Source: DATILL01 sp035476575
GTDB lineage: Bacteria; Actinomycetota; Actinomycetes; Mycobacteriales; JACQDL01
Length of the DNA stretch: 64,000 bases
Reading direction: 5' to 3'
NCBI GenBank assembly: GCA_035476575.1
Contig: DATILL010000137.1
Location: forward strand, 1-64,000
Below are positions 36,789-47,777 of the stretch, piece after piece. Made by a program: the position numbers and the translations under genes. How positions within the stretch are numbered: the first letter of the stretch is position 1; every line of letters begins with the position of its first letter. The notes beneath the pieces were generated by a model. That model made no database searches and had not been told where the DNA came from. It worked only from the letters and a program-made list of their open reading frames with translations.

Positions 36789-38213
36789 GTGCGGCAGGCC
36801 AAGGGGCGGGTGTTGGTGCCTGGCCGCACCCGGTTCCGCCAGGTGCTGTACGTCGTCCTCGCGCTGCTGGTGGCTGGCTCGCTGGCTGCCGGGACGGCCG
36901 TCCTGCTCCGCGGCGATAGCCGGGCCGGGCTGTCGGCCGCACCGGGCGGCGCTGGCCGGACGCCGGGCCCGGTCGAGCCGCCGTTGGCTCTCCCGACCCC
37001 GGTGCTTGCTGCCCTGAACGGTGCCGACGCCGGCATCCCGGCCACCCCCGCTGGGCTGGCCAAGGCACTCGCCGCGCGGCTGCGCGACCGCCGGCTCGGT
37101 CCGGCCGTCGCGGCAGAGGTGCTCGACCTGGCCACCGGCGAGGTGCTGTACGACCGTGGCGGCAGCCGGCTGGTCGTCCCCGCGTCCACGACCAAGATCA
37201 CCACGGCGGCGGCGGTGCTGGCGGCGTTCCCCGCCGACCATCGGTTCGCCACCCGGGTGGTGGCCGGGACCACGCCGGGCGAGGTGGTCCTGGTCGGCGG
37301 CGGCGACCTCACCCTCTCGGATGCGCCGCCGGGCCGGTCGACCTGGTACGCCGGCGCGGCCCGGCTGGCTGACCTGGCTGCCGCCGTCCGCGCGAAAGGG
37401 GTCCGGGTGAGCCGGGTGACCATCGACGGCTCCCTCTTCACCGGGCCCCGGCTGGCGCCTGGCTGGGACCCGCTGGACGTGGCCGGGGGATACACCACCC
37501 CGATCACCGCGGTGATGCTGGACGCCGGCCGCCGGCCCGGCATGCTGGCCCGGTCCATGCAGCCGGATCTCGACGCCGGCCGGGCGTTCGGTGCGGCGCT
37601 CGGCGTGCCGAAGGTGCCGGTGCGGCGTGGCCCGGCGGCGGCCACCGGCCAGGTGCTCGCCGAGGTCCGGTCCGCGCCGCTGGCCCGCATCGTCGAGCAG
37701 GCCCTGCTGGCCAGCGACAACGTGCTGGCCGAGATGCTGGCCCGGCAGGTCGCGCTGAGCACCGGCCAGCCGGCGTCGTTCGCCGGGGCGGCCGCGGCGG
37801 TGCGGTCCGTGCTCGCCGGCTACGGGGTGCCCGCGGCTGGCCTGAAGCTGGTCGACGGCAGCGGCCTGTCCCGGGCGGATCGCCTCAGCCCGGACGTGCT
37901 GCTGGCGGTGCTGCGGGCCGCCGCGTCCGACCGCGGGACCCGGCTGCGACCGCTGTTCGCCGCCCTGCCGGTCGCCGGCTACGACGGCACCCTGGACAAC
38001 CGGTACCGCTCCGGCGTGACGACGGCCGGCGCGGGCGACGTACGAGCCAAGACCGGCACGCTGGCCGGGGTCAGCTCGCTGGCCGGGCTGGTCCGGACGG
38101 CGGACGGCCGCCTGCTGGCCTTCGCGTTCCTGGCCGACCGGGTGCCGAGCGTGCGCGCCGCCGAGGCCGCCTGGGATGTGGCCGCAAGCACGTTGGCCCG
38201 ATGCGGCTGCTGA
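36789..38213 (+). CDS. dacB: D-alanyl-D-alanine carboxypeptidase/endopeptidase (PBP4 type)
   Basis: The 474-residue protein has a signal anchor (VLYVVLALLVAGSLAAGTAVLL) and the three penicillin-binding motifs: STTK near 135, SDN near 309 and KTG near 421. It trims peptidoglycan peptides outside the membrane. The GTG start is 94 bases from divergent ppa. It is followed by DUF2342 and tilS, the usual actinobacterial order ppa-dacB-DUF2342-tilS-hpt-ftsH. Confidence 0.94.
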   Translation: MRQAKGRVLVPGRTRFRQVLYVVLALLVAGSLAAGTAVLLRGDSRAGLSAAPGGAGRTPGPVEPPLALPTPVLAALNGADAGIPATPAGLAKALAARLRDRRLGPAVAAEVLDLATGEVLYDRGGSRLVVPASTTKITTAAAVLAAFPADHRFATRVVAGTTPGEVVLVGGGDLTLSDAPPGRSTWYAGAARLADLAAAVRAKGVRVSRVTIDGSLFTGPRLAPGWDPLDVAGGYTTPITAVMLDAGRRPGMLARSMQPDLDAGRAFGAALGVPKVPVRRGPAAATGQVLAEVRSAPLARIVEQALLASDNVLAEMLARQVALSTGQPASFAGAAAAVRSVLAGYGVPAAGLKLVDGSGLSRADRLSPDVLLAVLRAAASDRGTRLRPLFAALPVAGYDGTLDNRYRSGVTTAGAGDVRAKTGTLAGVSSLAGLVRTADGRLLAFAFLADRVPSVRAAEAAWDVAASTLARCGC

Positions 38214-38365
38214 TCGCGGCTCCCGTTGGCGGCGGGGCGTTCGGCTGCTGACGGCGCGGGACCGGTCAACCCGGCGGCGCCGTACCTGCGATCGCTGAAC
38301 CGCCGGTCCGGTGAATCAGCGCCCGGCAACGGGCGGCGGAAGTTAGCCCGGCGTACGGTTGCGGT

Positions 38366-39481
38366 ATGACGGCAGGCAGTGACATCTCCCAGGACGGCCC
38401 GGCGGCTCCTCCGCCGAGCATGATCGATTGGGAGCTCGCGGTCGCGACCGCGCGCCGGCTGTCCAAGCTGGGGCCGGAGGTCAGCCGTGCCGAGGCCGAT
38501 GCGACAGTGGTCCAGCTACGCGAGCTGGCCGCGGTCGCCGAGTCGCACGTCGAGCGGATCACCGAGATGTCCGGACCGGCTCCGGCGCCATCACCGGCCC
38601 GGGTGGTCGACCGCAACGGCTGGGTCGAGGCGAACGCGGCGGGCCTGGAGGGGCTGCTGAGCCCGCTGGTCGCCCGGCTGGCCGAGCGGCGGCCGCCGAG
38701 CCGGCTCGCGACCACCGTTGGGCCGCGGGTCACCGGGCTGCAGGCCGGCGCGGTGATGGCCTTCCTGTCCGGCAAGGTGCTCGGCCAGTACGAGGTCTTC
38801 GGCCCGGAGGGCGGCGTGCTGATGCTGGTCGCGCCGAACATCGTGGAGGCCGAGCGGGTGCTCGGGGTGGACCCGACCGACTTCCGGCTCTGGGTCTGCC
38901 TGCATGAGGTCACCCACCGGCTGCAGTTCACCGCCGTCCCGTGGCTGCGCGAGCACCTGTCCGGTGAGGTGGCCAACCTGGTCGACGCGACGGAGCTTGA
39001 CCCAGACGCACTGCGCGAGCGGGTGCTCAGCGCGCTGCGTGACGTCGGCCGTGCGGTCAAGGGTGACTGGTCCGCCGGGCAGGGCCTGCTGGCGCTGGTG
39101 CAGAGCCCGGCGCAGCGGGAGGTGCTGGGCCGGCTCACCGCGTTCATGAGCCTGGTCGAGGGGCACGCGGAGTACGTCATGGACGCCGTGGACACCGACG
39201 TCATCCCGTCGCTTGGCACCATCCGGGAGCGGTTCCAGCTTCGTCGCAAGGGCAGCGGGCCGCTGGACCGGCTGCTGCGCCGGCTGCTGGGGCTGGACGG
39301 GAAGATGCGGCAGTACTCAGACGGCGCGACGTTCGTGCGGGGGGTCCTGGACGCGGTCGGCGTCGCAGACTTCAACGCGGTGTGGACCTCGCCGGAGACT
39401 CTGCCCAAGAAGGCCGAGCTGACCGCACCGCTGGACTGGGTGCACCGGGTCCACGGCATCCGCCCGGTCGCCTCCGCCTGA
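38366..39481 (+). CDS. Zinc-dependent metalloprotease-like protein (DUF2342)
   Basis: The 371 residues contain the zincin motif LHEVTHRLQF near residue 180 and a downstream SLVEGHAEYVMD that can supply the third zinc ligand. The family is annotated as F420-biosynthesis-associated or putative hydrolase by co-occurrence; the substrate is unproven. The ATG at 38366 follows dacB by 150 bases. Array R4 begins 18 bases after its stop. Confidence 0.88.
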   Translation: MTAGSDISQDGPAAPPPSMIDWELAVATARRLSKLGPEVSRAEADATVVQLRELAAVAESHVERITEMSGPAPAPSPARVVDRNGWVEANAAGLEGLLSPLVARLAERRPPSRLATTVGPRVTGLQAGAVMAFLSGKVLGQYEVFGPEGGVLMLVAPNIVEAERVLGVDPTDFRLWVCLHEVTHRLQFTAVPWLREHLSGEVANLVDATELDPDALRERVLSALRDVGRAVKGDWSAGQGLLALVQSPAQREVLGRLTAFMSLVEGHAEYVMDAVDTDVIPSLGTIRERFQLRRKGSGPLDRLLRRLLGLDGKMRQYSDGATFVRGVLDAVGVADFNAVWTSPETLPKKAELTAPLDWVHRVHGIRPVASA

Positions 39482-39498
39482 CCTGCCACCCGCCACTT

Positions 39499-39636
39499 CG
39501 TGTGGTCACCACTCGGCGTTGTGGTCACCTTTCGTTGCCGCCGTACCCCAAGAGGTCACCACACGTCGTAGAGGTGACCACACGTTGTCTCCGGTCGACG
39601 AGAGGTGACCACAACGCCGAGAGGTGACCACAATCG
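39499..39636. repeat. GGTNACC array, copy R4
   Basis: Heptamers start at 39504, 39523, 39554, 39573, 39604 and 39623, with intervals 19, 31, 19, 31, 19. The first unit and the last are inverted relative to each other (GGCGTTGTGG versus CCACAACGCC), so the whole could fold. Its last site ends about 11 bases before the tilS ATG, so it forms the tilS leader. Confidence 0.92.
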
Positions 39637-39640
39637 GGGC

Positions 39641-40636
39641 ATGACCGGACCACATCCCGCGGTGGCCGCCACCCGGGTCGCGGTGCGCCGGGCGCTGGCC
39701 TCGCACGCCACCCCGGGCGACCGGCTGCTGGTCGCCTGCAGCGGCGGGGCCGACTCGCTCGCCCTGGCCGCGGCGCTGGCCTTCGAGGCACCGCGGTACG
39801 GCGTCCGGGCCGGCGGGGTATGCGTCGACCACGGGCTCCAGGACGGCTCCGCCCACCAGGCCGAGAAGGCCGCCGGCATGCTGCGCGAGCTCGGCCTCGG
39901 CCCGGTGTTCACCAGCCGCGTGCAGGTGTCCGGCCCGGGTGGCCCGGAGGCGGCTGCCCGGGCCGTCCGGTACGCCGCGCTGGACCGGATCCGGGCCGAT
40001 GCCGGCGCGCGCTGGGTCCTGCTCGGCCACACCCTTGACGACCAGGCCGAAAGCGTCCTGCTCGGGCTGGGCCGGGGGTCCGGCCCGCGGTCCATCGCCG
40101 GCATGCGCACCGCCGCCCCCCCCTGGCTGCGCCCGCTGCTCGGCATCCGGCGGCGGACGACGCGCACCGCCTGCGTGGCGCAGGACCTCGTCCCGTGGGA
40201 GGACCCGCACAACGCCGAGCTGCGGTTCCGCCGGTCCCGGCTGCGGCACGAGGCGCTGCCGGTCCTGGAGGATGTCCTCGGCGGCGGCGTGGCGGAGGCG
40301 CTGGCCCGCACCGCCGACCTGGTGCGGGCCGACCTCGACGCCCTGGCCGAGATCGAGCACGGCCTGGTCCAGGACCGGCTGGGCACGCCGGCCCCCGACG
40401 CGGTCCCCGTGACGGCGTTCGACGGGCTGCCCGAGGCGCTGCGCCGCCGGTTGCTGCGCGCCTGGCTGGCCGACGTACCGGGCCTCACCTCCGTCCATCT
40501 CACCGCCCTCGACCACCTTCTCGCCGACTGGCATGGCCAGGGTCCGGTCGCCCTACCCCGAGGTCTGCTGGTGGCCCGGCGGCATGACAAGCTGCTCCGG
40601 ACGCAGGCCGGACGAGGCGAGCCACCGAGGGAGTAG
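39641..40636 (+). CDS. tilS: tRNA(Ile)-lysidine synthetase
   Basis: The 331-residue enzyme modifies the CAU anticodon of tRNA-Ile with lysidine. It has the PP-loop LVACSGGADSLAL near 28 and the lysidine-specific LLGHTLDDQAESVLLGLGRGSGPR. The ATG at 39641 is just after array R4; the earlier in-frame ATG at 39605 lies inside the array and is rejected. hpt follows three bases after the stop. Confidence 0.95.
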   Translation: MTGPHPAVAATRVAVRRALASHATPGDRLLVACSGGADSLALAAALAFEAPRYGVRAGGVCVDHGLQDGSAHQAEKAAGMLRELGLGPVFTSRVQVSGPGGPEAAARAVRYAALDRIRADAGARWVLLGHTLDDQAESVLLGLGRGSGPRSIAGMRTAAPPWLRPLLGIRRRTTRTACVAQDLVPWEDPHNAELRFRRSRLRHEALPVLEDVLGGGVAEALARTADLVRADLDALAEIEHGLVQDRLGTPAPDAVPVTAFDGLPEALRRRLLRAWLADVPGLTSVHLTALDHLLADWHGQGPVALPRGLLVARRHDKLLRTQAGRGEPPRE

Positions 40637-40639
40637 TCC

Positions 40640-41182
40640 GTGTACGACGGCGACATCGACAAGGTCGTGGTGTCCGAGCAGGAGATTCACGACAAGATCG
40701 CCGAGCTGGCCAGGCGGATCGACACCGACTACGCCGACCGCGAGATCCTGCTGGTCGGGGTGCTCAAGGGCGCGGTGATGTTCATGTCCGACCTGGCCCG
40801 GGCGCTCCGCCAGCCGGTCGAGCTGGAGTTCATGGCGGTCACGTCGTACGGCTCGGCCACGTCGTCGTCCGGCATCGTGCGGATCCTCAAGGACCTGGAC
40901 CGCGACATCTCCGGCAAGCATGTGCTGGTCGTTGAGGACATCATTGACTCCGGGCTGACCCTGTCCTGGCTGCTGCGCAACCTGACCAGCCGGCAGCCGG
41001 CGTCGTGTGAGGTGGTGGCGCTGCTCCGCAAGCCGGACGCGGTGCAGGTCGAGGTCCCGGTCAGGTACCTCGGCTTCGACATCCCGAACGAGTTCGTCGT
41101 CGGCTACGGGCTGGACTACGCCGACCGGTACCGTGGGCTCCGGTACGTTGGCCGGCTGGCGCCGGAGGTGTATGGCGGCTGA
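40640..41182 (+). CDS. hpt: Hypoxanthine phosphoribosyltransferase
   Basis: The 180-residue purine salvage enzyme has PRPP loop HVLVVEDIIDSGLTLSWLL near 97-115, and LVGVLKGAVMFMSDLARAL earlier. It converts hypoxanthine or guanine with PRPP to IMP or GMP. The GTG start is three bases after tilS, so the two are coupled. ftsH follows after 212 bases, which hold no other gene. Confidence 0.96.
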   Translation: MYDGDIDKVVVSEQEIHDKIAELARRIDTDYADREILLVGVLKGAVMFMSDLARALRQPVELEFMAVTSYGSATSSSGIVRILKDLDRDISGKHVLVVEDIIDSGLTLSWLLRNLTSRQPASCEVVALLRKPDAVQVEVPVRYLGFDIPNEFVVGYGLDYADRYRGLRYVGRLAPEVYGG

Positions 41183-41394
41183 CTCACCCCGGCCGGGCGA
41201 CCTATCGGAACACCCACCTCGGGAGGCTCGTTGGAGGAGGCAGGGTGGCCCCTCGGCAGCCCTGCGTGACACGGTCGGCCGGTGTACGGTCCATGTACCG
41301 GGAACCTTCACTGGGCGACGGGGAGACGTCCGTGCCCATACCAGTCCAGATCAGGAGGAACGAGGCCGCCGGATCCGGGCGCCTCGGGAGCTAG

Positions 41395-43661
<2,267 letters not shown>

Positions 43662-43665
<4 letters not shown>

Positions 43666-44231
43666 GCTTCGACTCGGCCCGGGTCGAAGCCGCGGTCCGC
43701 GAGCTGCTGTGGGGGATCGGTGAGGACCCCGACCGGGAGGGGCTGGTACGCACCCCGGAACGGGTGGCCCGGGCCTACGCCGAGCAGTTCGCCGGGCTGT
43801 ACACCGACCCGGACGAGGTGCTGACGACGGTGTTCGACGAGGGTCACGACGAAATGGTCCTGGTCAAGGACATCGAGATGGCGTCGGTCTGTGAGCACCA
43901 CCTCACGCCGTTCTACGGGGTGGCCCATGTCGGCTACATCCCGAACGAGAAGGGCCAGCTCACCGGCCTGTCCAAGCTGGCCCGGCTGGTCGACCTGTAC
44001 GCCCGGCGACCGCAGGTGCAGGAGCGGATGACCAGCCAGATCGCCAACGCGATGGTCCGCCGGCTGGAGCCGCGCGGGGTGATCGTCGTGATCGAGGCCG
44101 AGCACCTGTGCATGGCGGTGCGCGGCATCCGCAAGCCGGGCGCCCGCACGGTGACCTCCGCCGTACGCGGCATCTTCCAGACCACCCCGTCCACCCGGGC
44201 CGAGGCGATGAGCCTCATCATCGGCAAGTGA
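43662..44231 (+). CDS. folE: GTP cyclohydrolase I
   Basis: The 189-residue enzyme turns GTP into dihydroneopterin triphosphate, the first folate step. It shows SVCEHHLTPFYG with Cys/His zinc ligands, GLSKLARLVDLYARRPQVQE and the LCMAVRGIRKPGA segment. The GTG start overlaps ftsH. It is first of folE-folP-folB-folK. Confidence 0.97.
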
Positions 44232-44242
44232 CCGGAGGATTC

Positions 44243-45157
44243 TTGACCGGACCGCCTCCGACCGGGCCGCCCAGGCCCGGGCTGCCCAGGCCCGACCGGT
44301 GCGCGGTGATGGGCGTGCTGAACGTCACGCCGGACTCGTTCTCCGACGGCGGCCGGTACGCCGACCTCGACGCGGCGCTGGCGCACGGCCGCCAGATGTG
44401 GGCGGACGGTGCCGACCTCATCGACGTCGGCGGCGAGTCCACCCGCCCGGGCGCGGACCGGGTGGACGCCGGGGAGGAGATCCGCCGGGTGCTGCCGGCG
44501 ATCCGGGGGCTGGCCGGCGAGGGTGTCCTGGTCAGCGTGGACACCATGCGGGCGGCGGTCGCGGCGGCTGCCATCGCGGCCGGCGCCGCGGTCGTGAACG
44601 ACGTCAGCGGCGGCCTGGCCGACCCGGACATGGCCAAGGTGGTGGCCGAGGCCGGCGTGCCGTGGATCCTGATGCACTGGCGCGGGCACAGCCGGGACAT
44701 GCAACGGCTCGCGACGTACGACGACGTGGTGGCCGACGTGAAGCGGGAGCTGCTGCGCTGCGTGGACGACGCCGTGGCGGCTGGCGTGTCGACCGACCGG
44801 ATCGTGATCGATCCCGGGCTGGGGTTTGCCAAGACGGCCGAGCACAGCTGGCTGCTCCTGGCTAGCCTGCCCGAGCTCGTGGCGACCGGCCTACCGGTGC
44901 TGATCGCGGCGTCCCGGAAGTCCTTCCTCGGCGTCCTGCTAGCCGAGCCGGGCGGCCCGCCGCGGCCGGTGCGGGAACGGGAGGACGGTACCGTCGCCAC
45001 CACGGTGCTGGCCGCCTTGGCCGGCGTGTGGGGCGTCCGGGTGCACGAGGTCCGGCGCAACCTCGATGCGATCAGGGTCATACGCGAGGCGACAGCGAGT
45101 GAGCATCGTAGGGCCGTCAGGCCCGAGGAGCGGAGCGAGCGCGGAGCCGAGCGGTGA
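44243..45157 (+). CDS. folP: Dihydropteroate synthase
   Basis: The 304-residue enzyme joins pABA to hydroxymethyl-dihydropterin. Motifs are VMGVLNVTPDSFSDGG, DVGGESTRPGA and IAASRKSFLG. The TTG at 44243 has GGAGG five bases before; a GTG at 44228 overlapping the folE stop is the alternative. The C-terminal tail (ATASEHRRAVRPEERSERG) is made by a duplicated stretch at the folB junction and is probably not part of the ancestral protein. Confidence 0.95.
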   Translation: MTGPPPTGPPRPGLPRPDRCAVMGVLNVTPDSFSDGGRYADLDAALAHGRQMWADGADLIDVGGESTRPGADRVDAGEEIRRVLPAIRGLAGEGVLVSVDTMRAAVAAAAIAAGAAVVNDVSGGLADPDMAKVVAEAGVPWILMHWRGHSRDMQRLATYDDVVADVKRELLRCVDDAVAAGVSTDRIVIDPGLGFAKTAEHSWLLLASLPELVATGLPVLIAASRKSFLGVLLAEPGGPPRPVREREDGTVATTVLAALAGVWGVRVHEVRRNLDAIRVIREATASEHRRAVRPEERSERGAER

Positions 45158-45180
45158 GCATCGAGGCGACAGCGAGTGAG
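45085..45180. repeat. 19-base direct repeat across the folP/folB junction
   Basis: CGAGGCGACAGCGAGTGAG occurs at 45085-45103 and 45162-45180, 77 bases apart. GTGAGCATCG also repeats at 45099 and 45154. Between them is GAGCGGAGCGAGCGCGGAGC, a low-complexity GAGC run. The copy at 45099 looks like an older folB start left upstream. Confidence 0.8.
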
Positions 45181-45531
45181 ATCCGGCTGACCGGACTGCG
45201 GGTGCGCGGCTATCACGGGGTGGACGAGGCCGAACGCCGGGATGGCCAGGACTTCGTGGTGGACGCCGTCCTGTGGCTGGACGTCGAGCCGGCCGCCCGG
45301 TCCGACCGCATCGCCGACACCGTCCACTATGGCGAGCTGGCGGCCGGGCTGGTGGCCGTCGTGAGCGGCGACCCGGTCAACCTGCTGGAGACGCTGGCCT
45401 GCCGGCTCGCCGACGTGTGCCTGGCCGACGCCCGAGTGGTCGAGTGCGCGGTGACCGTACACAAGCCGGCCGCGCCGATCCCGTTCGACTTCGCCGACGT
45501 CTCGGTGACCGTCCACAAGGGACGATCGTGA
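45154..45531 (+). CDS. folB: Dihydroneopterin aldolase
   Basis: The 125-residue enzyme cleaves dihydroneopterin to hydroxymethyl-dihydropterin. It has LRVRGYHGVDEAERRDGQDF and the C-terminal VTVHKPAAPIPFDFADVSVT. The GTG start overlaps folP (GTGA). The first residues (SIEATASE) repeat the folP tail because of the junction duplication. Confidence 0.95.
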   Translation: MSIEATASEIRLTGLRVRGYHGVDEAERRDGQDFVVDAVLWLDVEPAARSDRIADTVHYGELAAGLVAVVSGDPVNLLETLACRLADVCLADARVVECAVTVHKPAAPIPFDFADVSVTVHKGRS

Positions 45532-46013
45532 GCCGCGCGGTGCTGTCCATCGGGTCCAACGTGGGCGACCGGCTGGCTTTCCTGGCCGGCTGCGTGGACG
45601 GCCTGCGGGACGTGCTGGTCGGCGTCTCCGCCGTCTACCAGACGGTGCCGTGGAGCACGATCCCGCAGGAGGACTACCTGAACGCCGTACTGCTGGTGGC
45701 CGACCCCGGGACTGGGCCGCGCGGCTGGCTGGACCGGGGCCGGGCGCTGGAGTCGGCCGCTGGCCGGCGGCGCGAGGTCCGGTGGGGGGCGCGCACCCTG
45801 GACGTCGATGTGGTCACGGTGGACGACGTACGGTCGACCGACCCAGAGCTGACCCTGCCTCACCCGCGAGCGAGCGAGCGGGCGTTCGTGCTGGTCCCGT
45901 GGCTGGACGTCGACCCGGCCGCGGTCCTGCCCGGCCACGGCCCGGTGGCAGAGCTGGTCCGTCGGGTGGACGCTTCAGGCGTACACCGGCGGTCCGACCT
46001 GGAGCTGCGATGA
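45528..46013 (+). CDS. folK: Hydroxymethyl-dihydropterin pyrophosphokinase
   Basis: The 161-residue enzyme passes diphosphate from ATP to the pterin. It has LSIGSNVGDRLAFL at the start, RWGARTLDVDVVT with the metal-binding Asp pair, and LPHPRASERAFVLVPW. The GTG start overlaps folB, and the DUF3180 gene overlaps its stop. Confidence 0.96.
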   Translation: MSRAVLSIGSNVGDRLAFLAGCVDGLRDVLVGVSAVYQTVPWSTIPQEDYLNAVLLVADPGTGPRGWLDRGRALESAAGRRREVRWGARTLDVDVVTVDDVRSTDPELTLPHPRASERAFVLVPWLDVDPAAVLPGHGPVAELVRRVDASGVHRRSDLELR

Positions 46014-46498
46014 AGCCGACCCAGCCGACCCATCCGCGCGACCTGGCGGTGATCGCCCTGGTCGCCGCCCTGCTGAGCTGGCTGGTGGTCCGCCAGTGGT
46101 ATGGCAGCGTGCCCCGGCTGCAATGGTTCGTGCCGCTGTCGTTGGTGGTGCTCGCGGTGGCGGAGGCGATCTCCGGGTTCCAGCTCCGCGCCAGGATCCG
46201 GCGGCGGCCGGGGCTGGAGCCGGTCGACCCCCTGGTCGCGGCCCGGCAGGTGGCGTTGGCCAAGGCCAGTGCGCTGGTGGGCGCGGCGATGGTCGGGGTG
46301 TGGGCGGGGCTGCTGGTGTACGCGACGCCGCGGCTGGACCGGCTGGCCGCCGCCCGCGGCGACGTCGTCACTGCCGGGGTTGGCGTGGTCTGTGCCGGGC
46401 TGCTGGTCGGGGCCGCGCTGTGGCTGGAGTTCTGCTGCCGTACGCCGAGACCGCCCGGCGACAGCGCCGACCGCGAAGACTCCCCCCACCAAGCCTGA
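46010..46498 (+). CDS. DUF3180 membrane protein
   Basis: The 162-residue protein has four hydrophobic segments (LAVIALVAALLSWLVV, WFVPLSLVVLAVAEAISG, and two later). It follows folK in many actinobacteria, as here (ATGA overlap). Function is unknown; placement after the folate genes is conserved but does not show a folate role. Array R5 begins 14 bases after its stop. Confidence 0.88.
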   Translation: MKPTQPTHPRDLAVIALVAALLSWLVVRQWYGSVPRLQWFVPLSLVVLAVAEAISGFQLRARIRRRPGLEPVDPLVAARQVALAKASALVGAAMVGVWAGLLVYATPRLDRLAAARGDVVTAGVGVVCAGLLVGAALWLEFCCRTPRPPGDSADREDSPHQA

Positions 46499-46511
46499 CC
46501 CAGCCACCCCT

Positions 46512-46600
46512 CGTGTGGTGACCACAACGCCGGTAGGTGACCTGTTGGGGTCCCGCGAGCCCCATAGGTGACCACAACGCCGAGTGGTGACCACACAGGT
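46512..46600. repeat. GGTNACC array, copy R5
   Basis: Heptamers start at 46517, 46536, 46567 and 46586, with intervals 19, 31, 19. Two direct units share ACCACAACGCCG. It is in the convergent gap between DUF3180 and the ABC ATPase. Confidence 0.9.
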
Positions 46601-46620
46601 GGCCGAGCGGGCGAGGCTCC

Positions 46621-47775
46621 TCAGACGGCGCCGGCGGTCTCCGGCTCGGCGGCATCCACCGACCGGCGCAGCGCCGCGTGCAGCGACTCCGGGGTGAGCA
46701 CGCCGCGGAACGTCGACCCGTCCAGCACCGCGACCCAGCCGGCGTCCTGCTGCAACATCACCGAAAAGGCCTGCTTCAAGGTCGAGTCCAACGGCACCCA
46801 GGCGCTCATCCGCCGGCCACGTTCGGACACGGCGCCGTCCCCGGCGGCGGCGTGTTCGGCGGACAGCCAGCCACGCAGCTCGCCGTCGCCGCCCACCACC
46901 ACTGCCCAGCGCGCACCGGCCCGGGCCATCGCATCCCGGGCGGCCGCCACGCTGTCATCCGGCCGGATCACCGGCGGATGCTCGAGGTCAGCCGCGGTGA
47001 TCGGCGTGACGGCCAGCCGTTTCAGCCCTCGGTCGGCGCCGACGAAATCGGCCACGAAATCCGAGGCCGGCCGGCCGAGCAGGGTGGCCGGGTCGGCGTA
47101 CTGCTCCAGCACCCCGCCCTCGGACAGCACCGCGACCCGGTCACCGAGCCGGATCGCCTCCTCGATGTCGTGCGTGACGAAGACCACGGTCTTGCGCACC
47201 TCGGCCTGCAGCCGCAGGAACTCCCCCTGCAGCCGGTCCCGCGCGATCGGGTCGATGGCGGAGAACGGCTCGTCCATCAGCAGCACCACCGGGTCGGCCG
47301 CCAGCGCACGGGCCACCCCGACCCGCTGCCGCTGCCCGCCGGAGAGCTGGTGCGGGTACCGCCGCGCGTAGACCTTCGGGTCCAGCCCGACCAGCTCCAG
47401 CAGCTCGCCGGTCCGGCTGGTGATCTTCGACCTCGACCAGCCGAGCAGCCGCGGCACGGTGGCGATGTTCTCCGCGATGGTCTGGTGCGGGAACAGCCCA
47501 ACGTGCTGGATCACATACCCGATCCGGCGGCGCAGCCGGACCGGGTCGACGCGGGTGACGTCCTCGCCAGCCAGGAACAGCCGGCCACCGCTCGGCTCGA
47601 TCAGCCGGTTGATCATCTTCAGGATCGTCGTCTTGCCGCAGCCGGAGGGGCCGACGAGCATGCACAGCTCGCCCTCGGGCACCTCCAAGGTCAGCTCACG
47701 GACGGCGACCGTGCCGTTCGGATAGCGCTTGGTCACGCCGTCCAACCGGATCGCCGGCTGCGCGGTAGCGTCCAC
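46621..47775 (-). CDS. Osmoprotectant-type ABC transporter ATPase with CBS domains
   Basis: The 384 residues comprise Walker A GPSGCGKT near 40, signature LSGGQRQRVGVARAL, Walker B VVLLMDEPFSAID, and a C-terminal pair of CBS-like segments (about 250-375) as in OpuCA/ProV glycine betaine/choline importers. CBS domains there sense ionic strength or nucleotides. The GTG start at 47775 is two bases from the divergent permease GTG. Confidence 0.93.
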   Translation of the reverse strand: MDATAQPAIRLDGVTKRYPNGTVAVRELTLEVPEGELCMLVGPSGCGKTTILKMINRLIEPSGGRLFLAGEDVTRVDPVRLRRRIGYVIQHVGLFPHQTIAENIATVPRLLGWSRSKITSRTGELLELVGLDPKVYARRYPHQLSGGQRQRVGVARALAADPVVLLMDEPFSAIDPIARDRLQGEFLRLQAEVRKTVVFVTHDIEEAIRLGDRVAVLSEGGVLEQYADPATLLGRPASDFVADFVGADRGLKRLAVTPITAADLEHPPVIRPDDSVAAARDAMARAGARWAVVVGGDGELRGWLSAEHAAAGDGAVSERGRRMSAWVPLDSTLKQAFSVMLQQDAGWVAVLDGSTFRGVLTPESLHAALRRSVDAAEPETAGAV

Positions 47776-47777
47776 CT

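Noticed and set aside
39499..39636. The 50-base periodic arrays as a CRISPR
   Set aside because: The repeated part is two spaced heptamers with inverted orientations, spacers are about 20 bases and partly similar to each other, arrays have at most three units, and no cas gene is near.
41183..41394. Possible small gene between hpt and ftsH
   Set aside because: Frames there are short, lack ribosome sites and show no coding pattern.
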